Shown here piece after piece: positions 11,331 through 25,544 of a stretch of 64,000 bases of DNA. The translations under genes were made by a program, and so were the position numbers. Positions within the stretch are counted from its first letter, which is position 1, and each line of letters begins with the position of its first letter. Below the pieces are notes generated by a model. The model was not told where the DNA came from. It saw only the letters and a list, made by a program, of their open reading frames with translations, and made no database searches. This DNA is from Pardosa pseudoannulata (lineage: Eukaryota; Arthropoda; Arachnida; Araneae; Lycosidae), in assembly GCA_032207245.1 (NCBI GenBank), contig CM063502.1, positions 74,502,509-74,566,508 of the forward strand, read 5' to 3'.

Positions 11331-14300
11331 TAGTGATAATGAACACCCATTTTCTTGGCTTCCATGAAGAAAGATTAGAAAACACACACACATATATCGC
11401 TTGTTTTACCATGTGCAGTAAATATTCAAGTCTGCACGAAAAAAGAAAAAAAATATATCCCAATATTTTGCCCCCCAGTACAGTAAAATAATTTTCATGG
11501 TTATTTTATTCCTTCAAGTGAGTAAATGCTGTAATAAGTGTGTATCAAGGTAACGGGGCTATGATTTTAAGTGTGTTTAATAAAGACAGGTATAAACTAT
11601 AAACAGAAAGACAAAAAAAACTTACGTATAAAACATCGAGGCAAGGAATGGCTTTAGCAATACTATTAATAATTATCAGTGTCACTTTAAAACATGCTGT
11701 AACATTTTTAAAATGTTGATGAATAACTTAAAACTTCATAAAAATGATTTAAATAATTTATAGCGAGCTTGTTTAATTAAAAGCTTTAAATAAAAGAATT
11801 CGGAAAGGTATTAAGATCGAGCTGATACTCAACCTTTCGGTGATTTTCTCATTAAAGTAACTGATGAATATGTACTTTTAAAATTATATTTAGCGACTTC
11901 AAAATGTTTGAGAAAAACGCATTAACTCCATAATCGTTGTGCAATCGAAAACTGGACATATCTCGGAGTTCACATGAAATAACAGATTAATATAACTTGA
12001 ATAAAATTTGCTCTTGTTAAGTACTATTTCGAATAACTGAAAATTGGCACGTTTCAAACAGGTTGAAAAAAGAAAACCCCAATATAAATCTTAAATTTGA
12101 AAAAAAATTTAATTTACGAAAAAATTCACGTCTTTACGTGGCTCACAAAAAGTTAATTTCTTTAGAACTCAGGAATGCAACAGAAAAAAAAAACTCCGTA
12201 ATTGAGTGCTGAACCAAACAAATCTTCAATACTAAACAAAAGGAATCATTTACTATAAAAAGTAAAACCTCAAAAATATGTGTAATCTAAAATTTAAACC
12301 GCAACACAAAAGAAGAGAATTACCGAACACATTTCTCCAGTGTTAGACTTCGGAGATCATGCAACATTCACGCGAGCATTTACCTGGAACCTAATGATTA
12401 TCCTACATAATCAATTCAGCTAATAGCAGATAAAACATATATATATCGAACCTCAAAAATCAACTTGACCAAGTAAGAACTTAATACTCTCGTGCACGGA
12501 AGCAGTGAGGGGCATAACAGGACAAAATGACAAACGACTAATGGTTTGTCGGCTGTTTATATTAAACATTAAGTATCTATGCACGTAACTTCCTATTATT
12601 TAAACAATACTAAGAGTAATAAGTTTTATACAAATAAATAAATAAATGCTATTTTGACGTCTAACAAAACAGTTCCTATGAAGCAATTTTTTTTAGAATT
12701 AATATAGACACTAAATGGTGGATGTATTATAAAAAGAGCGCATGTGAAGCTAGATGTTAAAATAGTGCATAATTACAAAAGAAAGCTATGAATATATTAG
12801 TTGGGAAAAGGAATATAAGAACTTTCAGTAAAAAAATATGCTAAAACTTTACTAGAGTGGTGTGACCACATCTGTTTCAGCAGGGAGGGAGAGCGAGGTA
12901 AGTAGGTGATGCCAACTCCAAACAAAAACCTCTCTATAGATCTTTGGGGACCTGTATAATGTACCTGACTTACGCATATAGAGATCAAACAAGGTTACGA
13001 CATGTGTGAAGTTTGTTACGTAAAAAGTATACATTAACATTAGTATTATTATTAGTTAACATTAGTATATGAACAATACTAACGTTAACAGAAGTATTGC
13101 ATTTCCTAATATCTCGTAGAGATATGTTAACATCTTGTAGAGATATGTTTATATCTGACATCTAAACAATGTAAAATATCGAATAATTATAAGAAACTCA
13201 TATAACATGCCCATTTTTTTTTCAGTTGCTCTAATGTTAAACTTGCGGTGATTTCCATTTTTATCTTTCAAAACCATTTTTATAATATTTTTAAGCATGA
13301 TTCTCAAACGGGCAATTATACAACAAACAGAACGCATGAGCTTCAAATTCAGTAAATGGCATAGAAGAAACTTGTATAATAAAATAAATGGAAAACTGCT
13401 TCAGATATAAATGTTTAAAAGAGCGAAGGGAGTCCATAAAAAAATAAATATTCAAATATAATCAAAAACAAGCGAGTATGTGACAACTTCAGCTGTTTAC
13501 TCTACCTCATATTTAGATGTCTAGTCATGTAATGTGACGACATTAAGAGCAAAATATATGTTTGACGTTTTTGATATGGAATAAAAAGGAGGTAAAAAAC
13601 TAGAGCCAGAAAGAAAAATTACAGTGAGTTACTGAGTTAGTCTTAGAATACATAAACAATACATCACATATATCTTACTTAATGCTTGTAATAAACATAT
13701 CTACATAAAGCATATGTTTTTTTTAAATATATATATGTATCCACAGTTTCATTAAACCCTGCTATTAAAATGAGAGAAAAAAGTTTCTTCACAGAAAATA
13801 ATTTTTGGTATTAAAATACTTCTGTCACATTAAACCATATTTGAAGTCAAGTTATTCTTTAGAGTTCATCATTTTACGAATTCACCACGTGTAACTTCGG
13901 TGCATATAATTATTCCTTTACAAATCATAAACATAAGACAAAACCAGATCTTTTTACTTTCGGGAAAAAAAAGAATTGCTTTGAATTATAATTTAAAAAA
14001 TTCAATAAGTGTTTTAGTAAATTGTTAAGAATTGGTAAATAACCTCTAGAACACAGAACAAACTAAAGATAAAACAAACACATATCTAACTTTCAAGTAG
14101 AAGTAGCAATATAAATCGTACAAATACTAAACTCCAAATCGATTCTAAATGGAAAAGGAAATTCCATATTCGTAAATTCGCTATAAAAATATATATGAAG
14201 GACTGGAGATCATGAGTAACGTGATGTCCTTAATGAAATCCCTAACTCGGAAAGTTGTTATAAGATTATTGGGGAAATTTAATATTTTTATTTATACATG

Positions 14301-17300
14301 CCTTTTCAGAGAATCGTCTAAGGCTGGGTACAAATTAGTCTCCCTGTCAGGGATATTGTGCTCCACAGTCGGGGGAATCCCAGCACCTTCTCTGTAAGAA
14401 CAGTGTAAATCAGTTCAAGTAACCTCATGGAAAGAAAAAAATCAATACAAATATTAATTCAGCATTTACACATGCAGCCCACTGGCCAAATTTAAAACCT
14501 TAAGCACAAAATTCGTCACTTTTAAATTAATAAAAACCTAGTAGAGGAGTGAAAAAATATGACATTGCAATAACAAACAATCAGAAGAAAAATCTGAATA
14601 TACTGCCGGATTATGAGTTGGGACAACAAATAACACTGGGGATTTTATTTAACTATTATTTTTAAGGGATTAAGTAACTGGTGTTCTGAAATATTCGTCT
14701 AATTTCCCATGAAATACAAATCATTCTTTGATCATTTTTTGGTTTTATGCCTTGTGCTTGAACAACAAATAGTATGGACTGGTCTTCTCCAAAATCAAAA
14801 CAGACCATAAAAAAGGATTTTCGAGACACTTTTTGACCAAAAAATAATCCCTCCAAAGGAAAAAAAAATTATTTTAGTGATAAACATGTCCTTCTAAATG
14901 CAAATATGGGTAAAATATGAATAAAAGTTAATAATACCCAATTTTAAATATAAGACAAAAAGAAAAGTCAATACACTGTCTTTTTAAAACAACGATGAAA
15001 AGGTAGTCATGAGACTTCAAAATCCTTATTTGCTATAGTTGCCTCAACCCTTCCTTTTCTTTTTTTTTTTATACATTTGTAAGTTACTCTAACATTGACT
15101 TTAGAACTCGATTTATTTTTAATTTTAAATACATTTTGTGCATATATCATACGTCTATTATTTAAATATACCTAGTATAGCTTGCTATAGAACGTTACAT
15201 AAAGACTACTACCTGACCTTAATGAGAAATTGACTCCCTTTTTTCTCCTATGAATTTCAACTGCTAGGGCTGAATTAAAGCCATATGACGCTCCACTATA
15301 CATTAAACTAAAACAGAGACGCAAAAAGGCGAAATACTCTTCATAAATTTTATATAAACGAGTAAATAAAATATTTTTCACCCAAATTCAATAAGGCATT
15401 TTTTTAAAACCATCGTATTGCAGCTTCACTGCCATTCCAATGATATTACATTTTTTCCATTTCCCATATAATATAATACCCCCAAAATACTTGTAATTTT
15501 CTTATCAAATTCCTGGTTTTAGATCGGTTAGAAATGTAATCTAAAAGGAGTAATAATTCCTGACATTGCACTGTTTAGAAATAAGACGGATTATTACCCA
15601 AAAATATATATTCAAGAATTGCGAAATGTATCATTCGGACTATACGTAAATTAAGAGCTGAGAAATTTCACCATTTGTACTATGATAAACACGTATAATA
15701 CGCTGATATGCTAGAACTTTAAAAAAAATTAATCCTTTTTCTCTGTCTTTAAAAATTTAAATAAGTGAAATTGACGGAATTTAATGAGCCTGCCTTTAAA
15801 CAAACTACGTTCCTATTACGGTAAGTAATAAAGTTTTCCCTCCCCTCCAAAACAGACATTATTGACCTTACCTATTAGCAAATATAAGGTACTGCCTAGT
15901 AATGTTTTAACATCCCCAATATCTCCTATATCAATATGTATATTTCCCTACCAATATCAATATGTTATACGACCAAGAACCATCTATGAATATTACCCTC
16001 CCCCTTTCCTCAAATTTTCTCTATATCCTTGGAGTCACGTGACAATCGTTCAGGGTGTTCTGCTAGTCAACAAAAATAAGACTGTTTCTGCTGTGTTTTC
16101 TTCAAACAGACTGCTTGAATTAAACAAAACAACTCAAACAGTAATGTTAATTTAAATATATTTAATACCTTATTAATGAAATTTAATCTGTCTTTGAAAT
16201 GGAAACAATTTTTTAAATATATAAATTACACATGAATAGACTGCGACAGTAAAACAGAAGCATCATAATTAATTTTCGACAAATTTTAGGCATGCTACAG
16301 AGCGTAAAAACCATGTCTTGAAATGATCGGATGTATAGAACATAACTTTTAATACATAATTTTTATACACCGTCAAAAATGTCTCCTCTCTCCTTTTAAT
16401 TTCCTCAGTATTAACCAACTTTAAGCAATGGCGATAATACACAAACTTGATTTTTCAATATGGATAATTGAGAAATATTTCTCCTTTGGCTGTTAAAGAA
16501 ATACAACTATGTACACCCCTTCCCTTGTTGTAAGAAAAGTTTATTTTCAGTTCAAAATGAGACAGTAATTTAGAGAAGCCAATTTGACACACTGCTAACC
16601 GTTTGAATAATTTATCTAGTAATAGTTCCAGTTATGAGAGATTTTTATATTCAACTTAATTATTTCAAGGAAGAAAACAAAGTACACTACCACAAAACAA
16701 TAGCAAATTTAAGGGGAAAAGACTAACAATAGCAAAATCAAAAATAAACAAGCAAATAAATATTTTGCATACAGGCGTTGGCATTAAGATTAGAGTACAA
16801 TTAAAGAAAGAAAAAGCTACTTTTGTTGAACAAGAAATGTATCTAATAACTGAAATCTGGGCATTTGAAAAATAGAAAAGGAACTATTGAAGAAAAATAT
16901 GTAACAAAACTCATTTTCTTTCTCCAGAAGAACAAAAATTTTCAAGTTAATAGCTATGTGTCAAGATTTGAAACCCATACAACACTTGAAAAAGGATTCA
17001 GATAATACCTTTTCGACCCCTTAACCTGTAATAGTTACAAAACTCACAATTGCATTATATCCGAGATGAATTTTAAGTGAAATCCATCTTTTTTTATTAT
17101 TATTGTTATTGCGGGGAAACAACCAGTTTTGTGCCAAGAGGCGATAAGTTGAACAGTCGTGTCTATGAAACATGAATAACCTTGATGAGACCGCATGAGA
17201 TCAGGAAACAGATGTTTCATTACAGTTTATGGAATTTAAAAGAATACAGAACGATGGTGTACAGATCAATTAACTAATCAATTAAGTAATAAGCACGCAA

Positions 17301-17776
17301 CTTTGCAATTAATCACAAAAGCAGGTGATAAAACGAGTTTACTGAGAAAATTTTGAATATATTGAACTTCCGATTATGAGTGGTTGCAGTTTCCATTACG
17401 CTGCAATTGATCATTGCCTTTTCTTTTAATATGATATATGTATTAACATATCTGCTTAAAAATTTAGTAGACACAGAGTTGATAAATATATATAAGAATA
17501 TCAAATGGCAAAAATCTTTAAGCAGAAATAATTACATTTTTCCTCTGATTCTTAACCGTATAACAATTTGCTTAGTTTGGAAAATTTATATTCTTAAAGA
17601 AAAACTTATTTCGAAACGGGTCAAGTTAGAAAATGAAAATTATTTCCAATAAAAAAAGTGCTAGATCTAGCTTTTACGAGACGGTAAGGGAGAGATACGA
17701 TACAAATTGGGAAGAGACCGTGCAATAACTAGTTTTCTAACTGCATAAAATTTTAAATCTTAAAAACCTTATATAG

Positions 17777-17795
17777 CGGTCACCGCTGGTGACCA
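17777..17795. promoter_or_regulatory. Palindromic nuclear-receptor-like site
   Basis: GGTCACCGCTGGTGACC is a perfect 7-base inverted repeat around GCT. It can be read as two GGTCA half-sites facing each other with a 7-base spacer. Such half-sites bind nuclear receptors, but this spacing is not a standard element and a chance palindrome is possible. Confidence 0.25.
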
Positions 17796-20107
17796 ATATT
17801 ACATAGACTAAATGAATTAATTTTGGAGCTATAAAGTCCAGACAAAAAAGCAAGCCTACTCAGCCTGACTCAAGGATTGCAAATAAAAAGGTAAGGGAAA
17901 GTGGGTAAGAAGTCTGAACCCAGGCATGATAGCAAAAGAAAAACATAAAACACTGTCGAAGTATTCTCCTATTTTAAGAAATTACATAACAATACAACCC
18001 TGCTATTTAACCGCAGCGTTCTATACGGTATGCAATTATTCTAACCACAAAAATATCAAGTATGCTAATCTAAGCATGACTATTGTATTTCGATACTTAG
18101 TTAATTCATTATCTTTTTATATCTTCAATCTGCAAAGAATAAACCTAACATGCTGAATATAACGATGTGATGATACGATTGTAAATATTCAACAAAACAT
18201 TTAAATAGTTTTTACAATTAATAATTCCAACGATTTTGAATTTCACAAATGAAAGATTTCTAAACTATCTAACATGAGTCCTAAAAATTATAAATAGCAT
18301 TTATTTTACACATTTGGGTAGGCTCCTGATTTTCTTTGTTAATATGCCTCAAAAATATAAATTCTACGTCGAATTTAACTTAAAATCATAATTAATAATA
18401 ATTTCTTAAATTTATTCTTAGATTCCTATAAAATATATTCAAAAATCCGATTATAAACTTCTTATGACAACGTATCAATATAAACTTAAAACAACCGATG
18501 AAAAACTAATAATAATCAACATTTTGTTACAACTAATTGCTTTGTAACTTAGTTATGTACCCTTTTTGTACATTTTTAAAACCAAAAATGCATCATTATA
18601 AACATTAAAATAACTATATTTAATAATCTGAAATATATACTACATAGACGTTACAAAAAATACTGACTAGAAAATGGTACTGAAAATGTATTATCTTGGT
18701 TTAGACTATGTGAATATCATTGTAGTTATTATGGTGACAATCAGTCCCTATCTATGATCTAAGAATTTTGGACCTTTCAAATTTAAATGACCTTCATCAC
18801 AAAAAGAAACTGACTTTTTTGTACAGTTGCTTTCAACGTGAATGCTACACAATTTTCACATTTACACTCTGCTTTAGAAATGCTTAAATAGCGCAATATA
18901 AAATCATTAGGCAACCGCTTTAGATCAACTTCGAACTAAGCACAAGAAAAGTCTGTAGGCGATTAAAATCTACTCCCAGTAACGTAGAACAAAGAAATGT
19001 GAAAGCAAATACACCGTCTAAGCTACAAACAAAATTCACTTTGAAAAAATATCGATTCCATTTTCAAAAATAGAAATAGATGAATTTTTGAGAAAAAGAA
19101 AGCTAGAAAGGACAGCAACTTAGCGTAACGGTAACTTTACCAATAAAAACAAAATGTAAAGTTTATTCCGTTTTTACGAGATGTTTCCAAATCCAATCTT
19201 CTATGTATGTCACGAATGTGTTACTGTCTGCATGTGTTTCATCCATCTGAAAAAAGACAAAATCTATTTGAATCGGACTTTTTTTTTTGTTTTCATAAAG
19301 ATATCAGTGTCCTCAGTCTCCATTTTCTATTCCAATTTAGATCAAGTAGATATCTTTTCAAATCTCAGGCAGCGCCGACCGAAATATTTCAAATATTATT
19401 TTACCACTTGCAGAAAAAGAAGAGCTAACTTTTAGTGTAATTATTTCTTTTACAAAATTTGAAGGTGTAGTAACAAATGTCTTCTGAAACATTGACAATA
19501 AAACTAAATAGCACTTTTAAAGAGTTTCTCGATATAGTAGGAAAGTATTAAGGAAGAATGATACAGATGGGCTTTCAAGAACAATTTTTTGGGCATAAAA
19601 AGATAGTGCTTAGGCATCTCCAGTTAAATAAAACAGATTTTTCTATTAAGGTTTCTAAAGGTGAAAACTTTATGCGCTGCAGAATATGGTAATTATATTG
19701 GAACAGGATAAAATTCAATTACTAGAATTGATAATATGAAAATTAGTCTCTTTTTTACCCACTTCCTAATATCAATCCCATTTCTATCTGGGATGAGAAA
19801 GGGGAACGATGATTGATTCTGACCATCTTCCAACGCTGTCTGGGACACCTGATAAACGGTAATACATTCTTCCTGCAAAGAGTTTTCTTTTTTTCCCTTT
19901 TTTTTCCTCCTCCCCAACGTGATCTTATCACACTTACAAATAGAACTACATTATTCACTTCTAACGAGCGTGTTTGTAATAGATATACGTAAAGACCAAA
20001 AATCGACCAGATTTAAATACCACCATTCCGAAGCTTCCAGCTATACGTTAGCTACTTTTTAGTTTGTTAAATTTGGTTTTAACTTCTACCGACCATGTTT
20101 ACTACTG

Positions 20108-20339
20108 CAGTAGAGTCCCTCTTAAACGGCTTCTATTTAACTAGACCTCCACTTTATCCGACCGTAATTAATTTAAGTACAAAAAAAAAAAAAAAAAAAA
20201 AAAAAGAGTAAGCAAAAACATAAAAAATTAAGCATGTAACTATGTATTTTAAGCATTGGAAATAGCTTTATGCTATGCGAAACAACAGGAATAGGCTTAC
20301 TCTACTGATGTGATGCTTAATATATACATATATATATGC

Positions 20340-20398
<59 letters not shown>

Positions 20399-20636
20399 CG
20401 AGTAGCCTAATTTCCAGCCTTCAGAGCAGAAAAAAAAAGTTATTGAATCTTTTGAAAATCCCTACTAATAGTACAAAATCTTTAATGATAAATTAACACA
20501 TTTATGATAAATGCTTACTTTACATTTAAAAAAGTGCATTTTTACCAATTAATTCATTGTCCTCTTTAACTGTAATTTCTCTAAACCGGTCTAACCCTTG
20601 TCCAATTTAAATTTGATCCGATTAAGAGGGAGTCTA
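20108..20636. mobile_element. Pogo/Tigger-like element remnant, interrupted by simple repeats
   Basis: The left end TAGAGTCCCTCTTAAACGG (20111-20129) is matched at 17 of 19 positions by the reverse complement of the right end (about 20618-20636). CAG precedes the left repeat. The interior contains A25 (20181-20205) and a long AT run (20343-20397), so it has expanded since insertion. The right terminus is damaged and no TA pair can be fixed with certainty. Confidence 0.65.
20343..20397. repeat. (AT)n microsatellite inside a pogo-like remnant
   Basis: Uninterrupted AT dinucleotides. A preceding A25 run lies at 20181-20205. Both are within the element at 20108-20636. Confidence 0.95.
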
Positions 20637-20929
20637 GATTTACATAAAGCTCAACGTTTTCTATGACAATGTTGGGATAAAAACAATGAAACACCAAGCG
20701 AATAAGAGCTCTTTCATAGATCTAACTTTTGATTTAATGCGATAATACAATGAAAATCTATTCAATTTCCTCAATACAAATTAAGCGCAACAACAGCTTG
20801 TACCACGCCATATGCCCTTGAATGATGACCACACTTCATTAAGAGTACTCAATAACGAAGTGAATCATCTTTCAATGTCCTACTTCTAGCTGCACGTTGA
20901 ACAAATTGCAGAATCCGAAAATTTTTCAT

Positions 20930-21400
20930 AGTGACAGTCGCGCGAGCTCTAGTCCACGAAACTTGGTTCAAAAGCAAAAATCGATAAAAGCGACATTTTT
21001 GAAGAGGGCAGGGCGGCAGGGGAATCGTGCGTGCTGAAAAGATTGTGATACAGCGTTATTCGATACGCTTTACCTGACAACAGACCAGGATGTCAATTAC
21101 AGGGGGGACACAGGAAATTTATTTTGTTCCGCCAATATTATACGAGCAGTTAGTCATTATACAAAGGGGCATCCGTTTCCTCTGCGGCCAATCCGTAGAG
21201 CAGATATAAGTTATTGTGAGAAATCGGGATAATAACGAATGAGAGCAAAACCCAAAGCACGGAAATGGAACACGGGACGTATTTTTCGGAATGCTCAAAA
21301 ACTAGAATAGCCACGTAATACCTGGTAATTACATAACCTGCTTATTCTAATTCGCGTAATTCTATAAATTCTGACACGGAAAAGTATATCGAGAGTGGTG
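20930..21400. promoter_or_regulatory. Candidate conserved non-coding block
   Basis: This is a long complex stretch inside the giant intron, with GGGCAGGGCGGCAGGGGAAT, GATGTCAATTACAGGGGGGA, CATCCGTTTCCTCTGCGGCC and GGTAATTACATAACC. The density of TAAT/ATTA words in GC-richer context and the lack of simple repeats are typical of developmental enhancers (inference). No reading frame of note. Confidence 0.4.
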
Positions 21401-22214
21401 TTTCCAATAGGGAGCAAACAGAAAGGACTAATTTTACAATAGAAGCTGTGTCATACAACTTTACAAATAAGTGAAATGTTGCTGACATGCAATTCGCGGG
21501 TTTGTGTTTGGAACGTATGCCGTAGAAGTCATTTCTTTTTCATTGGACGAAGTTCGCTTGAAGCCATCAATTTCTTTTAACAGTCCACCAATAAAGCAGG
21601 TGTATAAGCACTCATTCGGTTTCTATCTACATGCGCATAAACGAAGCAATCTCATCATTAAGATTATATTAAAAAGCAATCTTTATAAATGATGCAGTTT
21701 AATTACAGTTCCTAACAGCAAAAATATGAAAAACATTTAACTTTAGTAAACTACCTTTAAACGATATATTATCTTCATTTGGTGAACGAAAATTATTGAG
21801 GAAAAAGGGTGAGGCTAAGTTTGATTGAGGATGTGCGCATCTTCTACAAGTCAACGTATCCGATCTATACAGATGAAAGAGAGTGTAATTAAAATTCAAC
21901 GTTAATGTTATGATTACATATAACTTGGAAACACTTTGCTCTGGTCGACAGCATATAAGACGCAGCGATTTTGTAATAATTAATATTGATAAACCCAAAT
22001 CCTCCATTACTTTTAACGTTCTACAGAACAATCAAACGGAATGAAAAAATATAAGAGAAAACACAGATACAATAGTAAAGTAAAATATAGTAAATTTATA
22101 TTTCCTTGTACAAACTGTTCAAACTTGTATTAACTGTTCATTCGGTATTTTATCCATTTGTAACTACTTTTATGATTTCTAAAAATACATTAACAAAATA
22201 ATAATAATGTGCAT

Positions 22215-22440
22215 AAATTTGAAATTATGCGTGTGTCCCCGTAAAAGAGATTAGTTTGGCTATAATCATACATATCAGCAGGGAGATTCCAACTCACAGA
22301 CTCGGGTACAGAAAGGCAGCGTCCTATCTGATAGTCAATGTCTGTCCCAGAAGACAAATCTGGATTCCATGAGTCTTTTTGAATCTGAAGTCTGATACCC
22401 AAAGTTAAACTGCAATTTTGCTATCGACATGGCGTCCAGC
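22215..22440. promoter_or_regulatory. Candidate conserved non-coding block
   Basis: Contains GGAGATTCCAACTCACAGAC, GCGTCCTATCTGATAGTCAA and GACATGGCGTCCAGCACAG in an otherwise AT-rich intron. A minus-strand frame covers part of it but has no recognisable homology. Confidence 0.3.
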
Positions 22441-23429
22441 ACAGAAAAATTTCATTTATAATTACTAAACCTTTTTTTTTTATAGCTATTATTTATCTTC
22501 GATTGATTGATTAACTGCGGGTGAAGTGAAAAGCCAGGGGATTACGTTTTGGGTGCGTGTGTAACTATGTCTGCTACGTACACCAACGTACCAGAAATAT
22601 AACACCAAGGGATTCTAAATTCTATGTATTTGAGGAAAATGAATCTATGTCTTATAACGTCTGAGATCGCCTTCTTTTCCGTGGAAAGACTCGTGTGTAT
22701 TTATGGGAAAAGGAGATACACTGCGTGGACAGAAAAGTTATCACATGTCGAGACGCCACATCGGAAAATGTGCAGAATCAAAGTTACAACAATTTTCTTT
22801 TTTTCCAAACGGTCAAAATTTTGACATTTTTTTTTTAAAATAACTAATAGATGTATACAATATTTAAACAACGTAGCGTTTATTCAGATGGATATGGAAA
22901 ACACAGGGTCAAAGTAAAACTCGCATACTATGTATACAAAATGCTCAATTTTAGAAGACAAATACATAGTTTCAGTAGTAGTACTTTATTGGGTATCTAC
23001 TATGTCTCTTACCGTATGTTTGCCCCATTTTTTCGCATGCATCACCTATGTGCACATTGTTTTTATGAACACTAAACTATTTTTAAACACAGACTTTATA
23101 TCGTATCTCAAACATTTTAAAATTCATAGCCCTCAAAAGAAATAGAAATTGAATTTAATACATTTAACATCCTTTGATAATGACAGACAGTAGCTTACTT
23201 ACTCTTAATAACACGAATTCATTTTGATCTTAATAACCCGACGTTAATGCAAGTTTTCTAGTCTCATTTCTATATAAGACTAATTGCTATACGATCGATT
23301 TGTCAAAAGCATTTTTATTAATTAATAACTTAATCAGTCTATCGATCTGGACTATTATAGACATTATTTCGGGGGATAAGATAATTTAAACGATAAGTGG
23401 TTGGTATGGAACATCGTAATCAATGTTTT

Positions 23430-23500
23430 TCTTCTTAAGGGCTAATGAGACTGGAATCTATATTCTAAATTCGACTTTGAACTTTTACACAAAACATCGT
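23430..23500 (-). mobile_element. Short SINE body fragment
   Basis: The plus strand reads AAGGGCTAATGAGACTGGAA followed by a diverged body, which is the reverse of the SINE segment CCCGGTCTCATTAGCCCTC. Head and tail are not recognisable. Confidence 0.6.
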
Positions 23501-23891
23501 ATATATAAATTCTGTAAAGTAGCTCCCTTTTGCAGGTTTCCAACCAAACAAATCTTAACAAATAAGGTGTCAAAAGAAAAAAAAATTATTTGGACAGAAA
23601 AGAATTGTCCTTTTAGTCTATAAAAATGTTAAAGGTTTATTGAAAAAATCATTTCGTTTTTAAATTATTAAGTTTTACTCTCCTCTCTTACTCCTTAGTG
23701 ATTACATTTTTCTAACATTTGCTGTCCCGGGTGAAAAATGAGAAAAAAAAATTAAACATAAATCAATGTTTTTAATTTTAAATTTTTTAAACATTTTTAT
23801 TTTTTAATATTGACTATTAGTTTGTGAAAGCATTTGAATAATTATATAAGTTACAGATTATGCAAGCCAGATAATTTTATTATGTTTTGAT

Positions 23892-23957
23892 TTGAATGTC
23901 AAACCCGTTACATGTCAAATCTCTTACCATGCTACTGGTAACGGATTTGACATTCAA
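23892..23957 (-). ncRNA. Hairpin with 20-pair arms beside a piggyBac MITE
   Basis: Arms TTGAATGTCAAACCCGTTAC (23892-23911) and GTAACGGATTTGACATTCAA (23938-23957) match at 19 of 20. The single mismatch is C-A on the plus strand but a G:U pair on the minus strand, which is ARNT's transcribed sense. The loop is 26 bases. It ends two bases before the TTAA of the MITE at 23964. It may be a small palindromic element or a hairpin RNA; expression is unknown. Confidence 0.35.
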
Positions 23958-23963
23958 CTTTAA

Positions 23964-24180
23964 CCCTTAATTTGACAAGATGTTTTTCAAATATTTTTTA
24001 ATTTCTGTTATTTTCCCATCTCTGTAAAGACATTAAGATCGCTGTAAAATAAACAAAAAAAAATATATCATTTTCCATTTTTGAGATAATGTCCGCTGTG
24101 ACGAACACTGACAATTATGTTACATAGTAGTTATAAATATACATGTCCGGTGTAGCAGCCAGACTTAGCCAAATTAAGGG
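23964..24180. mobile_element. 217-base piggyBac-type MITE, copy 1
   Basis: Perfect 11-base terminal inverted repeats, CCCTTAATTTG and CAAATTAAGGG, are flanked directly by TTAA on both sides (23960-23963 and 24181-24184). TTAA target sites are characteristic of the piggyBac superfamily. There is no coding capacity. The copy at 63372-63588 has the same length and most of the same sequence, so the termini are well defined. Confidence 0.9.
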
Positions 24181-24967
24181 TTAAAGATAGCCATTTTTGC
24201 CGTAAGTCATATCTTTAACGATTTGTATCTCCGAAAAATCTCCGATGCTAGAAATAGTAAGGTGTTTTTCATGTAATAAGTCGATCAAATTAAACTTTAA
24301 ACGCTGATTTATGTTTCAGTTTTTGGAGGGACAGCAAATATAAGCAAATTTTAAAAATGGCCCAAATACGGTTTCTACAGGCGAATTCTTGCTCCGGTAT
24401 CCTAGTCTTCAACTAAAACTTGATTTCGAATGTCTACAAAATATTTAGTCGGACTCAAAATTCACAAGCTCTGGTTCCGCATGCTAGCGTATAGTTATTC
24501 GGAGTTCTTGCTGATAGCTTGAAAGTAGTTAAAATTTAAGATATTGTACTGAGCAAAACAACGATGGGAACGGAATTCGTTTTGAGTGACAAACAGTAGA
24601 ATGCATTGCACAAGAAAAAAGTAAAATACATATAATCAAATCTCAATCAAACCGCGATGTTACAATATATTGCATAATCTTCTAACAAATGGCCAATCAT
24701 ATGCAATTACGTGCTTGAATAAGTTGCTATTCTGGCGTGTAATTTCATAAACAGCTTTCCCATGACGAAAGACAATGAAATTCTAAGGAAATGAGATAGA
24801 TTTGAAACTTTTGAAGGAAGATTTGGGATAAGCGATGCTTTTCATTTAGTAATTTCTAAACATTTTTAAAAACCAATGATAATGATTTTTTCTCGCAAAA
24901 TTATGCTTTAGGTGATTACTTTCTAAATTATGAAATGAGAAGTAACAAAAAATTGTAAGTTTTCAAA

Positions 24968-24973
24968 GTAATA

Positions 24974-25014
<41 letters not shown>
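24968..25014. repeat. (TAA)n microsatellite
   Basis: A run of about fifteen TAA trinucleotides with one TAG near its start. Confidence 0.95.
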
Positions 25015-25015
<1 letters not shown>

Positions 25016-25544
25016 TATGCCGAATGAAAAATAAACACATTATTTGAATAAGAAAATTCCACATGTAGTCTATCATCTCACCTAATCTATACAGTCTTTT
25101 ACATCCAGTGAGAATTTAAACTTAAAATTAATTAAAAAACCAATATATTTACTACTTAAAACTTTGATTGCCAGTTTAGGAAGGAAAAGGTTAGCATGGG
25201 ATGCGAAACATAAAAAAAGCTAATTTAACTGTTTTAAAAAGGTTTATTTGTTGTAACATAAATACAGTAAATATAAATCAGAATAAACTAATTGAAGTCG
25301 ATTAAATTTTTTGAAAGCTTGTTAATCTAGAGTGCTACACAAAGTCATTGCTGTTTTGCCCAAGATATTGATTTAGTGGAAGTATGCATAAGACATACGG
25401 GTAATGCTCATGACTGAGTAAGTGTTACGATACTTTCGCAACAAATTAGAGAAGTTTGTTGAAACTTGAACTTGTCATTTTTATTCACAGAGTAAAAAAG
25501 TCTAGATATCTTGAACTCTATCGCATTTAAATACATGTCTTGCA

